In this document: piece by piece, positions 8,221-16,214 of the stretch | Numbering within the stretch: the first letter of the stretch is position 1 | Layout of the letters: every line of letters starts with the position of its first letter | NCBI RefSeq assembly: GCF_018449605.1 | Contig: NZ_JAAVUW010000001.1 | Span: 992,001 to 1,056,000, forward strand | Direction of reading: 5' to 3' | DNA length: 64,000 nt | Source: Luteibacter sp. dw_328 | Lineage (GTDB): Bacteria > Pseudomonadota > Gammaproteobacteria > Xanthomonadales > Rhodanobacteraceae | Made by a program: the position numbers and the translations under genes | Notes under the pieces: model-generated | Told to the model about the DNA's origin: nothing | The model's database searches: none | The model's input: the letters and a program-made list of their open reading frames with translations, nothing else

Positions 8221-9764
8221 GGACTGGCCTTCACCGCGGATGGCTGGACGAACTGAAGGGCACGCAGGAAGACACGGCCGGGCGGCCCCAGACGGCGGCT
8301 GATGCCCGCCATCAACTGCAGGTCGTCATTCGTCCAGTAGCGAACGATGACGCTCATGGGAGCGTAGACGGCGAGAAAGACGGCCGCGCCGGCCAGGAAA
8401 CCCAGGCGCGAGGGCGTCACCATGGTGGTGCCCCACGCCGCGGCGGTCGCCACGAGGCCGACCGCGAACAATCGAGCCATGGCGGCGACCGGCAGCGCAC
8501 CGCTGGTCGCCTTGCGCAGGTAATGAATGGCCAGCGCCATCTCGACGATACGCGTGGCCGCGTACGTGACGACCGCCCCCGCGAGACCGAACGTCGGAAT
8601 CAGCGCCACACCGAACACGGCATTGGCGGCGACGGCGACCGTTGCGATGCGTATGCGATCGTCCTGGCGATCCACCACGGTCTGGAAGGCGGCGATGCCG
8701 TTGCCGATCAGCAGCAGCCCGCCGAGGACGAGGGTCGCTTCGATCGCCGGGATCGCGTCTACATAGCGATTGCCATACATCAGCCTGACGATCTCAGGCG
8801 TGGTGACCAGGCCGAGGCCCGCAATAGCGATGCCCACGGCCCAATAGAAACGGGTGGCCTCGGAGAGGAAGCGTGCCGCACGCGCCGTCCCGCTCTCGCC
8901 GAACGTCTTCGCCATGTAGGGCAGCAGCGTCGAGGTAAGACCCACCGAAAACAACTGAACGGCGCCACGTGTCAGCGTCCCGGCGATGGCGAAGTAACCG
9001 ACGGCCACCGAACCCGAAAACGTGTTCAGCAAGAAGACCTCGATGGTACCCACGCGGAAGGAGCCCATCAGCACGAGCACCGCGGTCAGCTTCAGATGTC
9101 GATTCACCCGGGCGTTCGTGGCCGGGGGAATCGGTCCGGGTGCGAACGGGCGACAATAGTGGCGGTACGAAAGACGGTTGACGAGATTCAGCAGCAGACA
9201 GGCGACGGCGAACAAGGCGACGAAGGTCACCAGGTCCGCGTGTAACACCATGGCACCCAGCACGAAGAGCATGCCGACGACGCCGCCGGCCACCGTGGCG
9301 ATGGCCTCCGGCTCGAAGCGCTCCTGACCCTTGCCGATGGCCACGAGTACCGCATAGTTGGACTTGGCGACGACCGCGATCACCACCAGGACCATGATCG
9401 GTAGCAGCGAGGTGCCCCACTCGGCCGGACTGGCAAGAGCCGCGATGGCGGCGAAGAGTCCGATAACGACCAGCGAACTGACGGTCTGGATGCGCGAGAA
9501 ACGCGCGGCGAGACTGGACGCGAGCCCCGGGTCGCCCATGCCGTCCGCCTCGGCGATGAACTTCGTCGACGAGGTGGTAAGCGCATGGTTGGAACACACG
9601 ATCAGCCAGCCGCAGAGCCAGACCGTAAACGCATAACGACCGAAATCCGCCGGCCCCAATGAACGAGCGATCCAGACGCTCATCAGCAGCCCGAGCGCAT
9701 ACTCGATATACGTCGACACCGTGACGATACCGATACTGCGCAACACGGCAACGCGACGGTTCAT
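8217..9764 (-). CDS. Polysaccharide flippase / oligosaccharide transporter (Wzx-like, MVF superfamily)
   Basis: 515 residues with 12-14 predicted hydrophobic helices. The N-terminal stretch (SIGIVTVSTYIEYALGLLM) followed by WIARSLGPADFGRYAF is the classic opening of RfbX/Wzx-type polysaccharide transporters. Members move undecaprenyl-linked oligosaccharides across the inner membrane. The gene overlaps its neighbours by 4 bases on both sides. It is the only candidate for glycan translocation in the cluster. No Wzy polymerase or glycosyltransferase accompanies it. Confidence 0.88.
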   Translation of the reverse strand: MNRRVAVLRSIGIVTVSTYIEYALGLLMSVWIARSLGPADFGRYAFTVWLCGWLIVCSNHALTTSSTKFIAEADGMGDPGLASSLAARFSRIQTVSSLVVIGLFAAIAALASPAEWGTSLLPIMVLVVIAVVAKSNYAVLVAIGKGQERFEPEAIATVAGGVVGMLFVLGAMVLHADLVTFVALFAVACLLLNLVNRLSYRHYCRPFAPGPIPPATNARVNRHLKLTAVLVLMGSFRVGTIEVFLLNTFSGSVAVGYFAIAGTLTRGAVQLFSVGLTSTLLPYMAKTFGESGTARAARFLSEATRFYWAVGIAIAGLGLVTTPEIVRLMYGNRYVDAIPAIEATLVLGGLLLIGNGIAAFQTVVDRQDDRIRIATVAVAANAVFGVALIPTFGLAGAVVTYAATRIVEMALAIHYLRKATSGALPVAAMARLFAVGLVATAAAWGTTMVTPSRLGFLAGAAVFLAVYAPMSVIVRYWTNDDLQLMAGISRRLGPPGRVFLRALQFVQPSAVKASP

Positions 9765-11389
9765 GGCGCGCTACCGAGAAGGTTCGACGGATGCGTGAGA
9801 CCGGAGCCCGGAGGCTGCTTCATCATCCACTGCGCGACGCCGGCACCGCGATTGTTCCAGTTGAATCGGCGCAACGTGTCCGAGATGGACGCGCAGGACT
9901 CGCTATACGACGACGAAAGCGCTGCGAAGCGCTTCTTCAACGCCGCCGCCTTCGCGGGATCTTTCTCGAAGTAGTACGCGGCGGCCACCGGCAAGCCCAA
10001 CTCGACCGTATGACCATCGCTATACCATCCCTCCGACTCCTGGATCTTCATCAGGGCGTCCGTCTTCGCGTGCGATGAGGACCAATACCAGGCAATCTGC
10101 CCTCCGGCGCCGGAGCATTCGTTGCGCCAGTCGTGCGGATGGACGAGTAACGAGGGATCGATCCAGCCGTAGCGCTCGAGATACGCGCCGAAGGCGGTGA
10201 TCATCGGCGGGATGCGGGCATCGTCCGTCACCAGCCACGCGTGCCACAGGCCGTCCACGATGTTCTCGCTCATCCACGGCGAGGCACCCCGCACATCGTC
10301 CGCGCCGCCCGGATCGTTCTCATGCATGTTCCAGCTGTTCCGCCAGGAGCCGTCGTCGCCCAGCCCGTCCGGATTGGCACGCTGCTGGTCGCTCAACCAG
10401 CCGACGCGTGCTTCGATCCGCTCGCGGTAGCTTTTATCGCCAGTGAGTTCAAAAGCCGCCACCGTCTCGATCAGGCCCAGTCCGGCGAGGCGCTCGGTGA
10501 AATAGTCATCGGGATGCCTGTAAGGTCCCGGTGCGCCGTTCCAGCCACCGCTGTTCCACAAGTCGGCCATCTTCGCGACCGTGGAAGCGTCGTGCATCGA
10601 GTCGTCACCGGTCAGCGCGACAGCGAGCAGGATCGGCTCGATGTAGACGTACTTGACGTCGCAGGGTTTCCCGTCCGGCAGCCAGCCGCCACCGCAGATC
10701 GGACTCACGGCCGGCCCGTCACGCTTGATACCCGCCATATACCAGCGATAGCTCTCTTCGGCCGCCTCGAGGTAGTCCGCTCGCCCGGTGCGTACATAGG
10801 CCTTGAACAGGGTCGACGGCCGGTCGAACAGCCAGGCGGTGGTGTCCTTGACCGGCATCGCCGCCGCCCATTTGAACTGCGCATCGACATAGCGTGCATA
10901 AGGTTCGTCGCGCGTGGCGACAGACTGGGGCCCGGCGATCAGCGACGCGGTCAGCCACTCGGGCGTCAAGGTGCCCAGCGCCGCGGGACGATCCTTCACC
11001 ATCCCGCGTGAATACGGCCATGCCGGCAGGTCGGCGGTACGGGGCTGGCCCAGCGCGAAATAGTACGCCCCTGGCGCCGCCATGAATTCGGCGCGCACGG
11101 CGCGAAGGCTGCCATCACGGAAATGCCAGGTGAGCATGCGTGTTATCGCGGCGGGCACTTCCTTGCCATGTGAGTCGAGGATGCGAAGCTGCCCGGTGTC
11201 GCGCAGCGCGCCAGGCGGTAACGGAATACCGACGGACACAGGCAGGTTGTCGCCCTGCCCGGCGATACGCTGCACGTTGATGCGTTGCGCTGCGACCACG
11301 CCAGCCTCAGCGGAGCGAGCGCCCTGCGATGCCAGGGACGCCGCGAGCGCGAGCAGGCAGCCGATCACGAACAGCGAATGAGTTTTCAT
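9761..11389 (-). CDS. Exported RIFT-barrel plus alpha-toroid protein, putative polysaccharide-active enzyme
   Basis: 542 residues. A signal peptide covers about residues 1-28, ending in ARSAEA. Residues about 35-120 form a beta-rich domain with VSVGIPLPPGAL and WHFRDGSLRAVRAEF, the pattern of the N-terminal RIFT-related barrel of YetA/PcRGLX-like rhamnogalacturonan lyases. The remainder is helical with repeated aromatic pairs, as in (alpha/alpha)6 toroids of lyases and hydrolases. It probably acts in the periplasm to trim or modify a glycan made with this operon. The catalytic residues are not obvious, so activity is inferred. It overlaps galE and the flippase gene by 4 bases each. Confidence 0.6.
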   Translation of the reverse strand: MKTHSLFVIGCLLALAASLASQGARSAEAGVVAAQRINVQRIAGQGDNLPVSVGIPLPPGALRDTGQLRILDSHGKEVPAAITRMLTWHFRDGSLRAVRAEFMAAPGAYYFALGQPRTADLPAWPYSRGMVKDRPAALGTLTPEWLTASLIAGPQSVATRDEPYARYVDAQFKWAAAMPVKDTTAWLFDRPSTLFKAYVRTGRADYLEAAEESYRWYMAGIKRDGPAVSPICGGGWLPDGKPCDVKYVYIEPILLAVALTGDDSMHDASTVAKMADLWNSGGWNGAPGPYRHPDDYFTERLAGLGLIETVAAFELTGDKSYRERIEARVGWLSDQQRANPDGLGDDGSWRNSWNMHENDPGGADDVRGASPWMSENIVDGLWHAWLVTDDARIPPMITAFGAYLERYGWIDPSLLVHPHDWRNECSGAGGQIAWYWSSSHAKTDALMKIQESEGWYSDGHTVELGLPVAAAYYFEKDPAKAAALKKRFAALSSSYSESCASISDTLRRFNWNNRGAGVAQWMMKQPPGSGLTHPSNLLGSAP

Positions 11390-12390
11390 GCCACCGACGC
11401 GGTGGGCAGGTTCGCGCCGGCCAGGTGGTACTCCCAGGTCAGTGCGGTGCGCACGATGAAGTCGAGGTCGTCATAACGTGGCGTCCAGCCCAGCTCCTGG
11501 CGCAGCCGGTCGCTGCAGGCGATGAGCTTGGGGATATCGCCGGGCCGCCGTGGCAACTCGATGATGTTGAGGGCATGACCGCCGACGCGCGCAACGGCAT
11601 CGACGACTTCGCGCACGCTATAGCCGTGGCCGTAGCCGCAGTTGAGCGTCAACGACGCACCACCATCGCGCAGGTGATCCAGCGCCCGCAGGTGCGCGGC
11701 TGCAAGGTCTTCGACGTGGATATAGTCGCGCACACCGGTGCCGTCGGGGGTGTCGTAATCCGTGCCATAGATGGACACGCTGCGGCGCTTGCCGACCGCA
11801 TGCTCGCAGGCCACCTTGATCAGCAACGTGGCCTCCGGCGTCGAATGGCCGATCCGCCCCAGCGGATCGCAACCGGCCACGTTGAAGTAACGCAGGATGA
11901 CATGCCGCACCGCCCCCGTCGCCGACCAGTCGCGGAGCATCGTTTCCGACATTAGTTTCGACGTGCCGTACGGATTGATGGGCCGTGTCTGGGTGTTCTC
12001 GTCAGCCACACCGGCGTCAGTCGTACCGTATACCGCCGCCGTGGAGGAAAAGATGAACTTGTCCACGCCAGCCTGCGCGCAGCAGGCCAGGAGGTTCCGC
12101 GTATTGCAGGTGTTATTGCCGTAGTACTTGAGCGGGTCGCTCATCGACTCCGGCACCACAGTGTGGGCGGCAAAGTGCAGCACCGCATCCACCTGGTAGG
12201 TCTCGAGCGTCCGCGACACCAGTTCACAGTCGCCGACGTTCCCCTCGACGAAAGCCGCACCGCGGACCGCTTCGCGAAAACCGGTGGAAAGGTTGTCGAT
12301 CACCACCACGCGATCGCCACGGGCGACCAGTTGCTGCACCGTGTGACTACCGATATATCCGGCGCCACCGGTGACCAGGACCGTATTCAT
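11386..12390 (-). CDS. galE: UDP-glucose 4-epimerase
   Basis: 334 residues, the usual GalE length. VTGGAGYIGSHTVQQL at residues 5-20 is the NAD-binding Rossmann motif. The catalytic Ser-Tyr-Lys set is visible as FSSTAAVYG and the YGTSKLMSE Y-x-x-x-K motif. RYFNVAGCDPLGRIG and GTGVRDYIHVEDLA are GalE signatures. It interconverts UDP-glucose and UDP-galactose and can supply UDP-Gal for exopolysaccharide or LPS. It overlaps the hydrolase gene upstream and the RIFT-barrel gene downstream by 4 bases each, so it belongs to the export operon. Confidence 0.96.
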   Translation of the reverse strand: MNTVLVTGGAGYIGSHTVQQLVARGDRVVVIDNLSTGFREAVRGAAFVEGNVGDCELVSRTLETYQVDAVLHFAAHTVVPESMSDPLKYYGNNTCNTRNLLACCAQAGVDKFIFSSTAAVYGTTDAGVADENTQTRPINPYGTSKLMSETMLRDWSATGAVRHVILRYFNVAGCDPLGRIGHSTPEATLLIKVACEHAVGKRRSVSIYGTDYDTPDGTGVRDYIHVEDLAAAHLRALDHLRDGGASLTLNCGYGHGYSVREVVDAVARVGGHALNIIELPRRPGDIPKLIACSDRLRQELGWTPRYDDLDFIVRTALTWEYHLAGANLPTASVA

Positions 12391-13223
12391 GGGTGCCTCC
12401 CGGCGTTCGCCGGCGGGAAGTTGTGTGAGAGCCAGCCACCGATCCCGTCGAGCAGTCGGGCACGGTCACCGGTGAGGATGTAGGTGTGGTCGGTCTCGGC
12501 GGCATAACGCGTGGTGACCGCCGGGTGGCTCATCACCTTGCCGAAGCACTCTCGGAACTGCCGCGCGTGGTTGAAGTAGTTGCTGATGCCACCGGAGTAG
12601 ACGAGGTAGAGCTTCATCCCGCGCTCGACCATGCCGGTGAAATCCGCGATGACTTCGTCCCGCGGCGCCGGTGCCACGGCAAATACAGGCTGGGCGGCCT
12701 TCGGAGTGACCGAAGCGTCCCCGCCCCCGCGGCGCGTGAGCCGGCGCGCCCAACGCGCCGGGTCGACCAGGCGTGGCAGGTAGTGCCTGAGCTTGTAGCC
12801 AAGGGTGCGGAACGCATAGCCGTCGAGGAACACGGCACCGGATACGCGCGGATCGGTGGCGGCGACCACGTGGGCGTTCTGCGCACCGGAACACAAACCT
12901 ACGAGCACGAAGCGCTCACAGCCGGCGCGTTCGGCCAACAGTTTCATGGCATCGTCGACATCCGCGCAGACCTGCTGCGTGCGTGTTTGCTGTCCACCGC
13001 TGGCACAGCTGTCGCCGAGCGTCGACAGATCGAAACGAAGGGTCGGATATCCAGCGGCGTTAAGCTGCCGGGTCAGCTCCACATGCAAACGGAACGGACC
13101 GATGCGGTGGACGAGACCCGCGTTGAGCACGATAACGCCCGTCGCTCCGCGAGCGCCTTCGGGCACGCCAGCGATACCGACCAGGTGCCGGGCGCGGCCA
13201 AAGCGATGGGCTTCCTCGCGCAT
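12387..13223 (-). CDS. Alpha/beta hydrolase, exosortase-A-associated hydrolase 1-like
   Basis: 278 residues from the ATG at 13223, chosen because it overlaps the stop of the preceding hydrolase gene by one base (TGATG); a longer open frame upstream is only the shadow of that gene. It has the S33-type alpha/beta fold with GVIVLNAGLVHRIGP, LRFDLSTLGDS and a nucleophile elbow reading VGLCSGAQ. The residue in the nucleophile position of G-x-N-x-G is Cys, as I recall for the hydrolase 1 group of XrtA loci. The distal acid/base pair may be ETDHTYI near the C-terminus. It likely acts on an acyl or glycan ester. Substrate unknown. Confidence 0.72.
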   Translation of the reverse strand: MREEAHRFGRARHLVGIAGVPEGARGATGVIVLNAGLVHRIGPFRLHVELTRQLNAAGYPTLRFDLSTLGDSCASGGQQTRTQQVCADVDDAMKLLAERAGCERFVLVGLCSGAQNAHVVAATDPRVSGAVFLDGYAFRTLGYKLRHYLPRLVDPARWARRLTRRGGGDASVTPKAAQPVFAVAPAPRDEVIADFTGMVERGMKLYLVYSGGISNYFNHARQFRECFGKVMSHPAVTTRYAAETDHTYILTGDRARLLDGIGGWLSHNFPPANAGRHP

Positions 13224-13999
13224 CACGCGACCTCCTTCAGCCGACCGGTCACGGCCTGGATGAGCGGATGCGAAAGGATCGCCGTCTCCAGCCGCTCCAG
13301 ATCGTTCCACGGCGTCGGCGGCGTGATGGTAGCGACACGACCGCGGTGCGAGACAATGCGCTCCCAGCTCCGGCCGGACGACGCGGGCATGGAGTCCAGG
13401 ACCAGCGTCGGCACATTGGCAGACGCTACGCTCAGCGCAGACAGCTGGTGGCGCAGGCTCTCGGCGATATCGAAGCCGAGCCACTGCTCTGCCACGTCGC
13501 TGTGACTACGCGGCGCGTTGAACCGACCTGCATCCTCGCGAAGCGCCGCCTGCATGGCGTCGAGTTCGGCCACGTAGTGGCCACCGTCGAGTACCGGATC
13601 CCAGGCGATCACTTCGCTGAAGCGTGCCTGCTCCGCGGCGGCAAGGGCGACACTGCCGCCCAGGCGGGCGCCAAAGGCGACGATGCGGTCCACCCCGGCG
13701 CGACGGCGAAGCTCGACCGCCGCCGTCGCCGCGTCGCGCACGCAACGCTCCCAGTCCACCTCCGCACTGCCGCCAGCGGAATCGCCGGTGCCGTGATAGT
13801 CGAAGCGCAGGACGGCCATGCCTTCCTCGGCCAGCGACTGCGCTAGTTGGCGGTAGAGCCGGTGGCAGCGGATCAGGTCCTGGCCGAGCGGCGGGCACAT
13901 CAGCATGGCGCGACGTGCCGGAACGGACGGCGCGTGATACATGCCGAACAGACCGGCGTCCGGGCCAAAGAAGAACGGCATGTCAGCATCCTGGCGCAT
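13223..13999 (-). CDS. Alpha/beta hydrolase-like protein, exosortase-A-associated hydrolase 2-like
   Basis: 258 residues. LMCPPLGQDLIRCHR (oxyanion region) and LRFDYHGTGDSAGG are typical of the serine aminopeptidase S33/hydrolase 2 group. At the nucleophile elbow it reads FGARLGGSVAL, where the normal Ser is replaced by Arg, so a conventional Ser-His-Asp mechanism looks unlikely. The order hydrolase 2 then hydrolase 1 matches the paired hydrolases of XrtA-type polysaccharide loci. Gap to the barrel gene is 2 bases. It may be a partner or scaffold of the adjacent hydrolase rather than an enzyme (inference). Confidence 0.7.
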   Translation of the reverse strand: MRQDADMPFFFGPDAGLFGMYHAPSVPARRAMLMCPPLGQDLIRCHRLYRQLAQSLAEEGMAVLRFDYHGTGDSAGGSAEVDWERCVRDAATAAVELRRRAGVDRIVAFGARLGGSVALAAAEQARFSEVIAWDPVLDGGHYVAELDAMQAALREDAGRFNAPRSHSDVAEQWLGFDIAESLRHQLSALSVASANVPTLVLDSMPASSGRSWERIVSHRGRVATITPPTPWNDLERLETAILSHPLIQAVTGRLKEVA

Positions 14000-14001
14000 C
14001 G

Positions 14002-15366
14002 TTATCTCCGGTAAACCACGCCGACGAAGAATTCGGTCTCGCGGTAGCTCTGGCCGACCGCATCGCTGTTACGACGCTCGCGCGCCACCGAGGCGTGCCA
14101 GCTCCAGTGACGGTTCCACTGCTGGCCGAGGTCCAGGCCCAGGCGTACCGTGTTGTCCTTGCGATCGAACGAGTCGTATTTGGTTTTTTCGTACGTACCG
14201 AAGCCGGTGAGGGTCAGCGTCGGCCTCAGGCGATAACCCACGCCGGCGCTGACACCCTTTTCCGTCTGGTCGAAGGTGTTGTCGGAGAGGTAGCGAAGCT
14301 GGCTGTACGACGGCGAGACCGTCACGCTCAGGCGCGGCTGCTGCCAGACCCAGCTCGCCTCGAGGCGCTTTTCCTTGTAGACCTCCGAACCGATGACGGC
14401 ACTGCCCGTACCGATACCCGTGGCGGCACCGCGGCCGAGGCCGCCAGTATTGGCAAAGGGGTCGATCGCTTCGGTGCGGTCCGCGGTGGACCCGTTGGCT
14501 GCCAGCAGCCCGGGTGTCGTGATGATGTCTTGCGCCGCGTCCGCGTACTGATAGGTCCCGGCCACGCTCAGCGAGTTCTGCACCGTCGGCTGCCAGCCGA
14601 TCTGCAAGCGCACCAGCGGGGACGTCGCATCGCGTCCCTGGTCGAAGTTCAGGCGTGTTCCGCCAATCAGGACATCCGCATCGAAATGCGCCAGCGTGCT
14701 CGTATAGCGTAGGTAGGCCTCTTTCCGGTCGTAGTTCGCGCTACTGGGCTGCTTGTCGAAGTCGACCCTCTGGAATTCGAGATTGCCGGACAGTGTGTCG
14801 GTAGGATTGAGGTCACGGTACACACGAAATGCGGCCAGAGCGCGCGACGAATCGAACTCGTTCACCTTGGACGCGTAGCTGTCGATGTAGCGCAACTCGA
14901 CCTGCCCGCGCGCCGCATCGCCGAAGCGCATGCGCAGCGTGGGTCCGACGACGACCACGTTGGTCTGCTGTTGGTTACCGGGGGAATCGGCAGCCAGCTG
15001 GTCCACCGGCTGCACGCCGGCATAGTCTTCCAACGAGAAGTCGAGGCGCTCGGGAATCGCGGTCCAGTTGGCCTGGGCGGCCAGCTGGGTCTGTGTCTGC
15101 GAGTCGAAGTCGTTCTCCAGGTACTTGCGGTATTCCAGCGTGCCGGCCACGTTCGCCTGGAAGGTGGAACCCAATTGGGTGTACTGGAACGTCGCGCCCG
15201 GCGTGAAGACGTTCTCACTTATCGGCTGGTCGGACGACAACGCGATGTTGTTGCTGTGCTCGAGTCCTGCATAGAGCGTGTAATCGAAGGTACCCGCGAG
15301 CGCCATGGTGGGTGCCGACGCGAGCCCGATCACAATCGCACGGGCGAGCCTTGTCGATGCCGGCAT
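14002..15366 (-). CDS. Outer membrane beta-barrel protein of the polysaccharide export locus
   Basis: 454 residues. A signal peptide ends near PTMALAG (residue 25). The mature part is a run of alternating amphipathic strands with aromatic girdles (for example TFDYTLYAGLEHSNNI at the start of the mature chain) and a C-terminus ending in Y-R-R (FFVGVVYRR), close to the terminal aromatic signature of outer membrane barrels. It resembles the BBP2-type or TIGR03016-like barrels found beside Wza/Wzc genes in exopolysaccharide loci. It may form the outer exit pore or anchor. The upstream gap of 63 bases is the largest inside the first part of the operon. Confidence 0.75.
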   Translation of the reverse strand: MPASTRLARAIVIGLASAPTMALAGTFDYTLYAGLEHSNNIALSSDQPISENVFTPGATFQYTQLGSTFQANVAGTLEYRKYLENDFDSQTQTQLAAQANWTAIPERLDFSLEDYAGVQPVDQLAADSPGNQQQTNVVVVGPTLRMRFGDAARGQVELRYIDSYASKVNEFDSSRALAAFRVYRDLNPTDTLSGNLEFQRVDFDKQPSSANYDRKEAYLRYTSTLAHFDADVLIGGTRLNFDQGRDATSPLVRLQIGWQPTVQNSLSVAGTYQYADAAQDIITTPGLLAANGSTADRTEAIDPFANTGGLGRGAATGIGTGSAVIGSEVYKEKRLEASWVWQQPRLSVTVSPSYSQLRYLSDNTFDQTEKGVSAGVGYRLRPTLTLTGFGTYEKTKYDSFDRKDNTVRLGLDLGQQWNRHWSWHASVARERRNSDAVGQSYRETEFFVGVVYRR

Positions 15367-15429
15367 GTTCCCTCCCTTAGCCCCTGTGTGCGTGGAACGC
15401 CTGCCGGTCGTTCCACGCGAGCGTCGTCC

Positions 15430-16212
15430 TTACGGCGACTGATTGAAAACCACGCCCGCGAGCTTGGCGGGATCGAAATTGGCGACGGCCTGGTTGATCG
15501 AGGCCGGCGTGTCGCGTCCGTATCCGGCAACGATGACGACAAAGTCGGCGAGGTCCGCCAGAATGCGTGCATCCGGCGAGCCCTTGACCGGTGGTCCGTC
15601 AAGGAAGAGGTAGCGATCCGGATAGCGGCAACGCAGCGAATCGAGCACTGCGCGCATGCGGAAGGAAGAGAAATACTCGCCACTGTTCTCGCGTGATTTC
15701 CCCGCTGGGATCAGGCGCAGGCGAGGCACGCCCGTGTGGTACATGATCGACGCGATGCCGCGCGAGGGATGCTCGAGGAAATCGATGAGCCCCCCGGTCC
15801 GTGGTTCGACGCCCAGCGCCTTGTGCTGATTCGGATAGCGCAGGTTGCAGTCCACCAGCAGGCTGGTCTTGGCCTCGTCGAAGGCGAATGCCGCCGCCAG
15901 GTTACGGGTGACGAAGCTGCCTCCCGAACGCGGACTGACGGCGACCACCAGCGTGATGAAGTTGCTCTCGCCCGCCATCTCGAGCAGGCGCGTGCGGATG
16001 CCGCGAAAGGCATCCGATTGCTGGCGTACCGATTCCTCTCGATGAATCAGCCGCTTGCGCTCGCAATCGATGGGCGCCAGCGCGCCGGCTTCTTCGCGCA
16101 TCCGCGCGATGGAGTGGCTGGGCATGGCATGCCCGTCGCCGTGATGGGCGTCGTCATGATGATCGGCGAGCATATCGCTGAATTCCGTGTTGTCCGCGGC
16201 CAGTTTGTTCAT
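15430..16212 (-). CDS. BY-kinase-like P-loop ATPase with degenerate Walker A (CpsD/CapB-like)
   Basis: 260 residues. The core aligns by pattern with the cytoplasmic kinase of Wzc/CapB systems: SPRSGGSFVTRNLAAAFA (Walker A region), LLVDCNLRYPN (Walker A'), and YLFLDGPPV (Walker B). The canonical GxGKS/T is replaced by SGGS, with no Lys, and there is no Tyr cluster at the C-terminus (it ends FNQSP). It therefore probably does not work as a tyrosine autokinase, but could still bind the chain-length protein encoded 2 bases upstream. The first 60 residues are His- and Asp-rich. Role: regulation or assembly of polysaccharide export (inferred). Confidence 0.75.
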   Translation of the reverse strand: MNKLAADNTEFSDMLADHHDDAHHGDGHAMPSHSIARMREEAGALAPIDCERKRLIHREESVRQQSDAFRGIRTRLLEMAGESNFITLVVAVSPRSGGSFVTRNLAAAFAFDEAKTSLLVDCNLRYPNQHKALGVEPRTGGLIDFLEHPSRGIASIMYHTGVPRLRLIPAGKSRENSGEYFSSFRMRAVLDSLRCRYPDRYLFLDGPPVKGSPDARILADLADFVVIVAGYGRDTPASINQAVANFDPAKLAGVVFNQSP

Positions 16213-16214
16213 GG

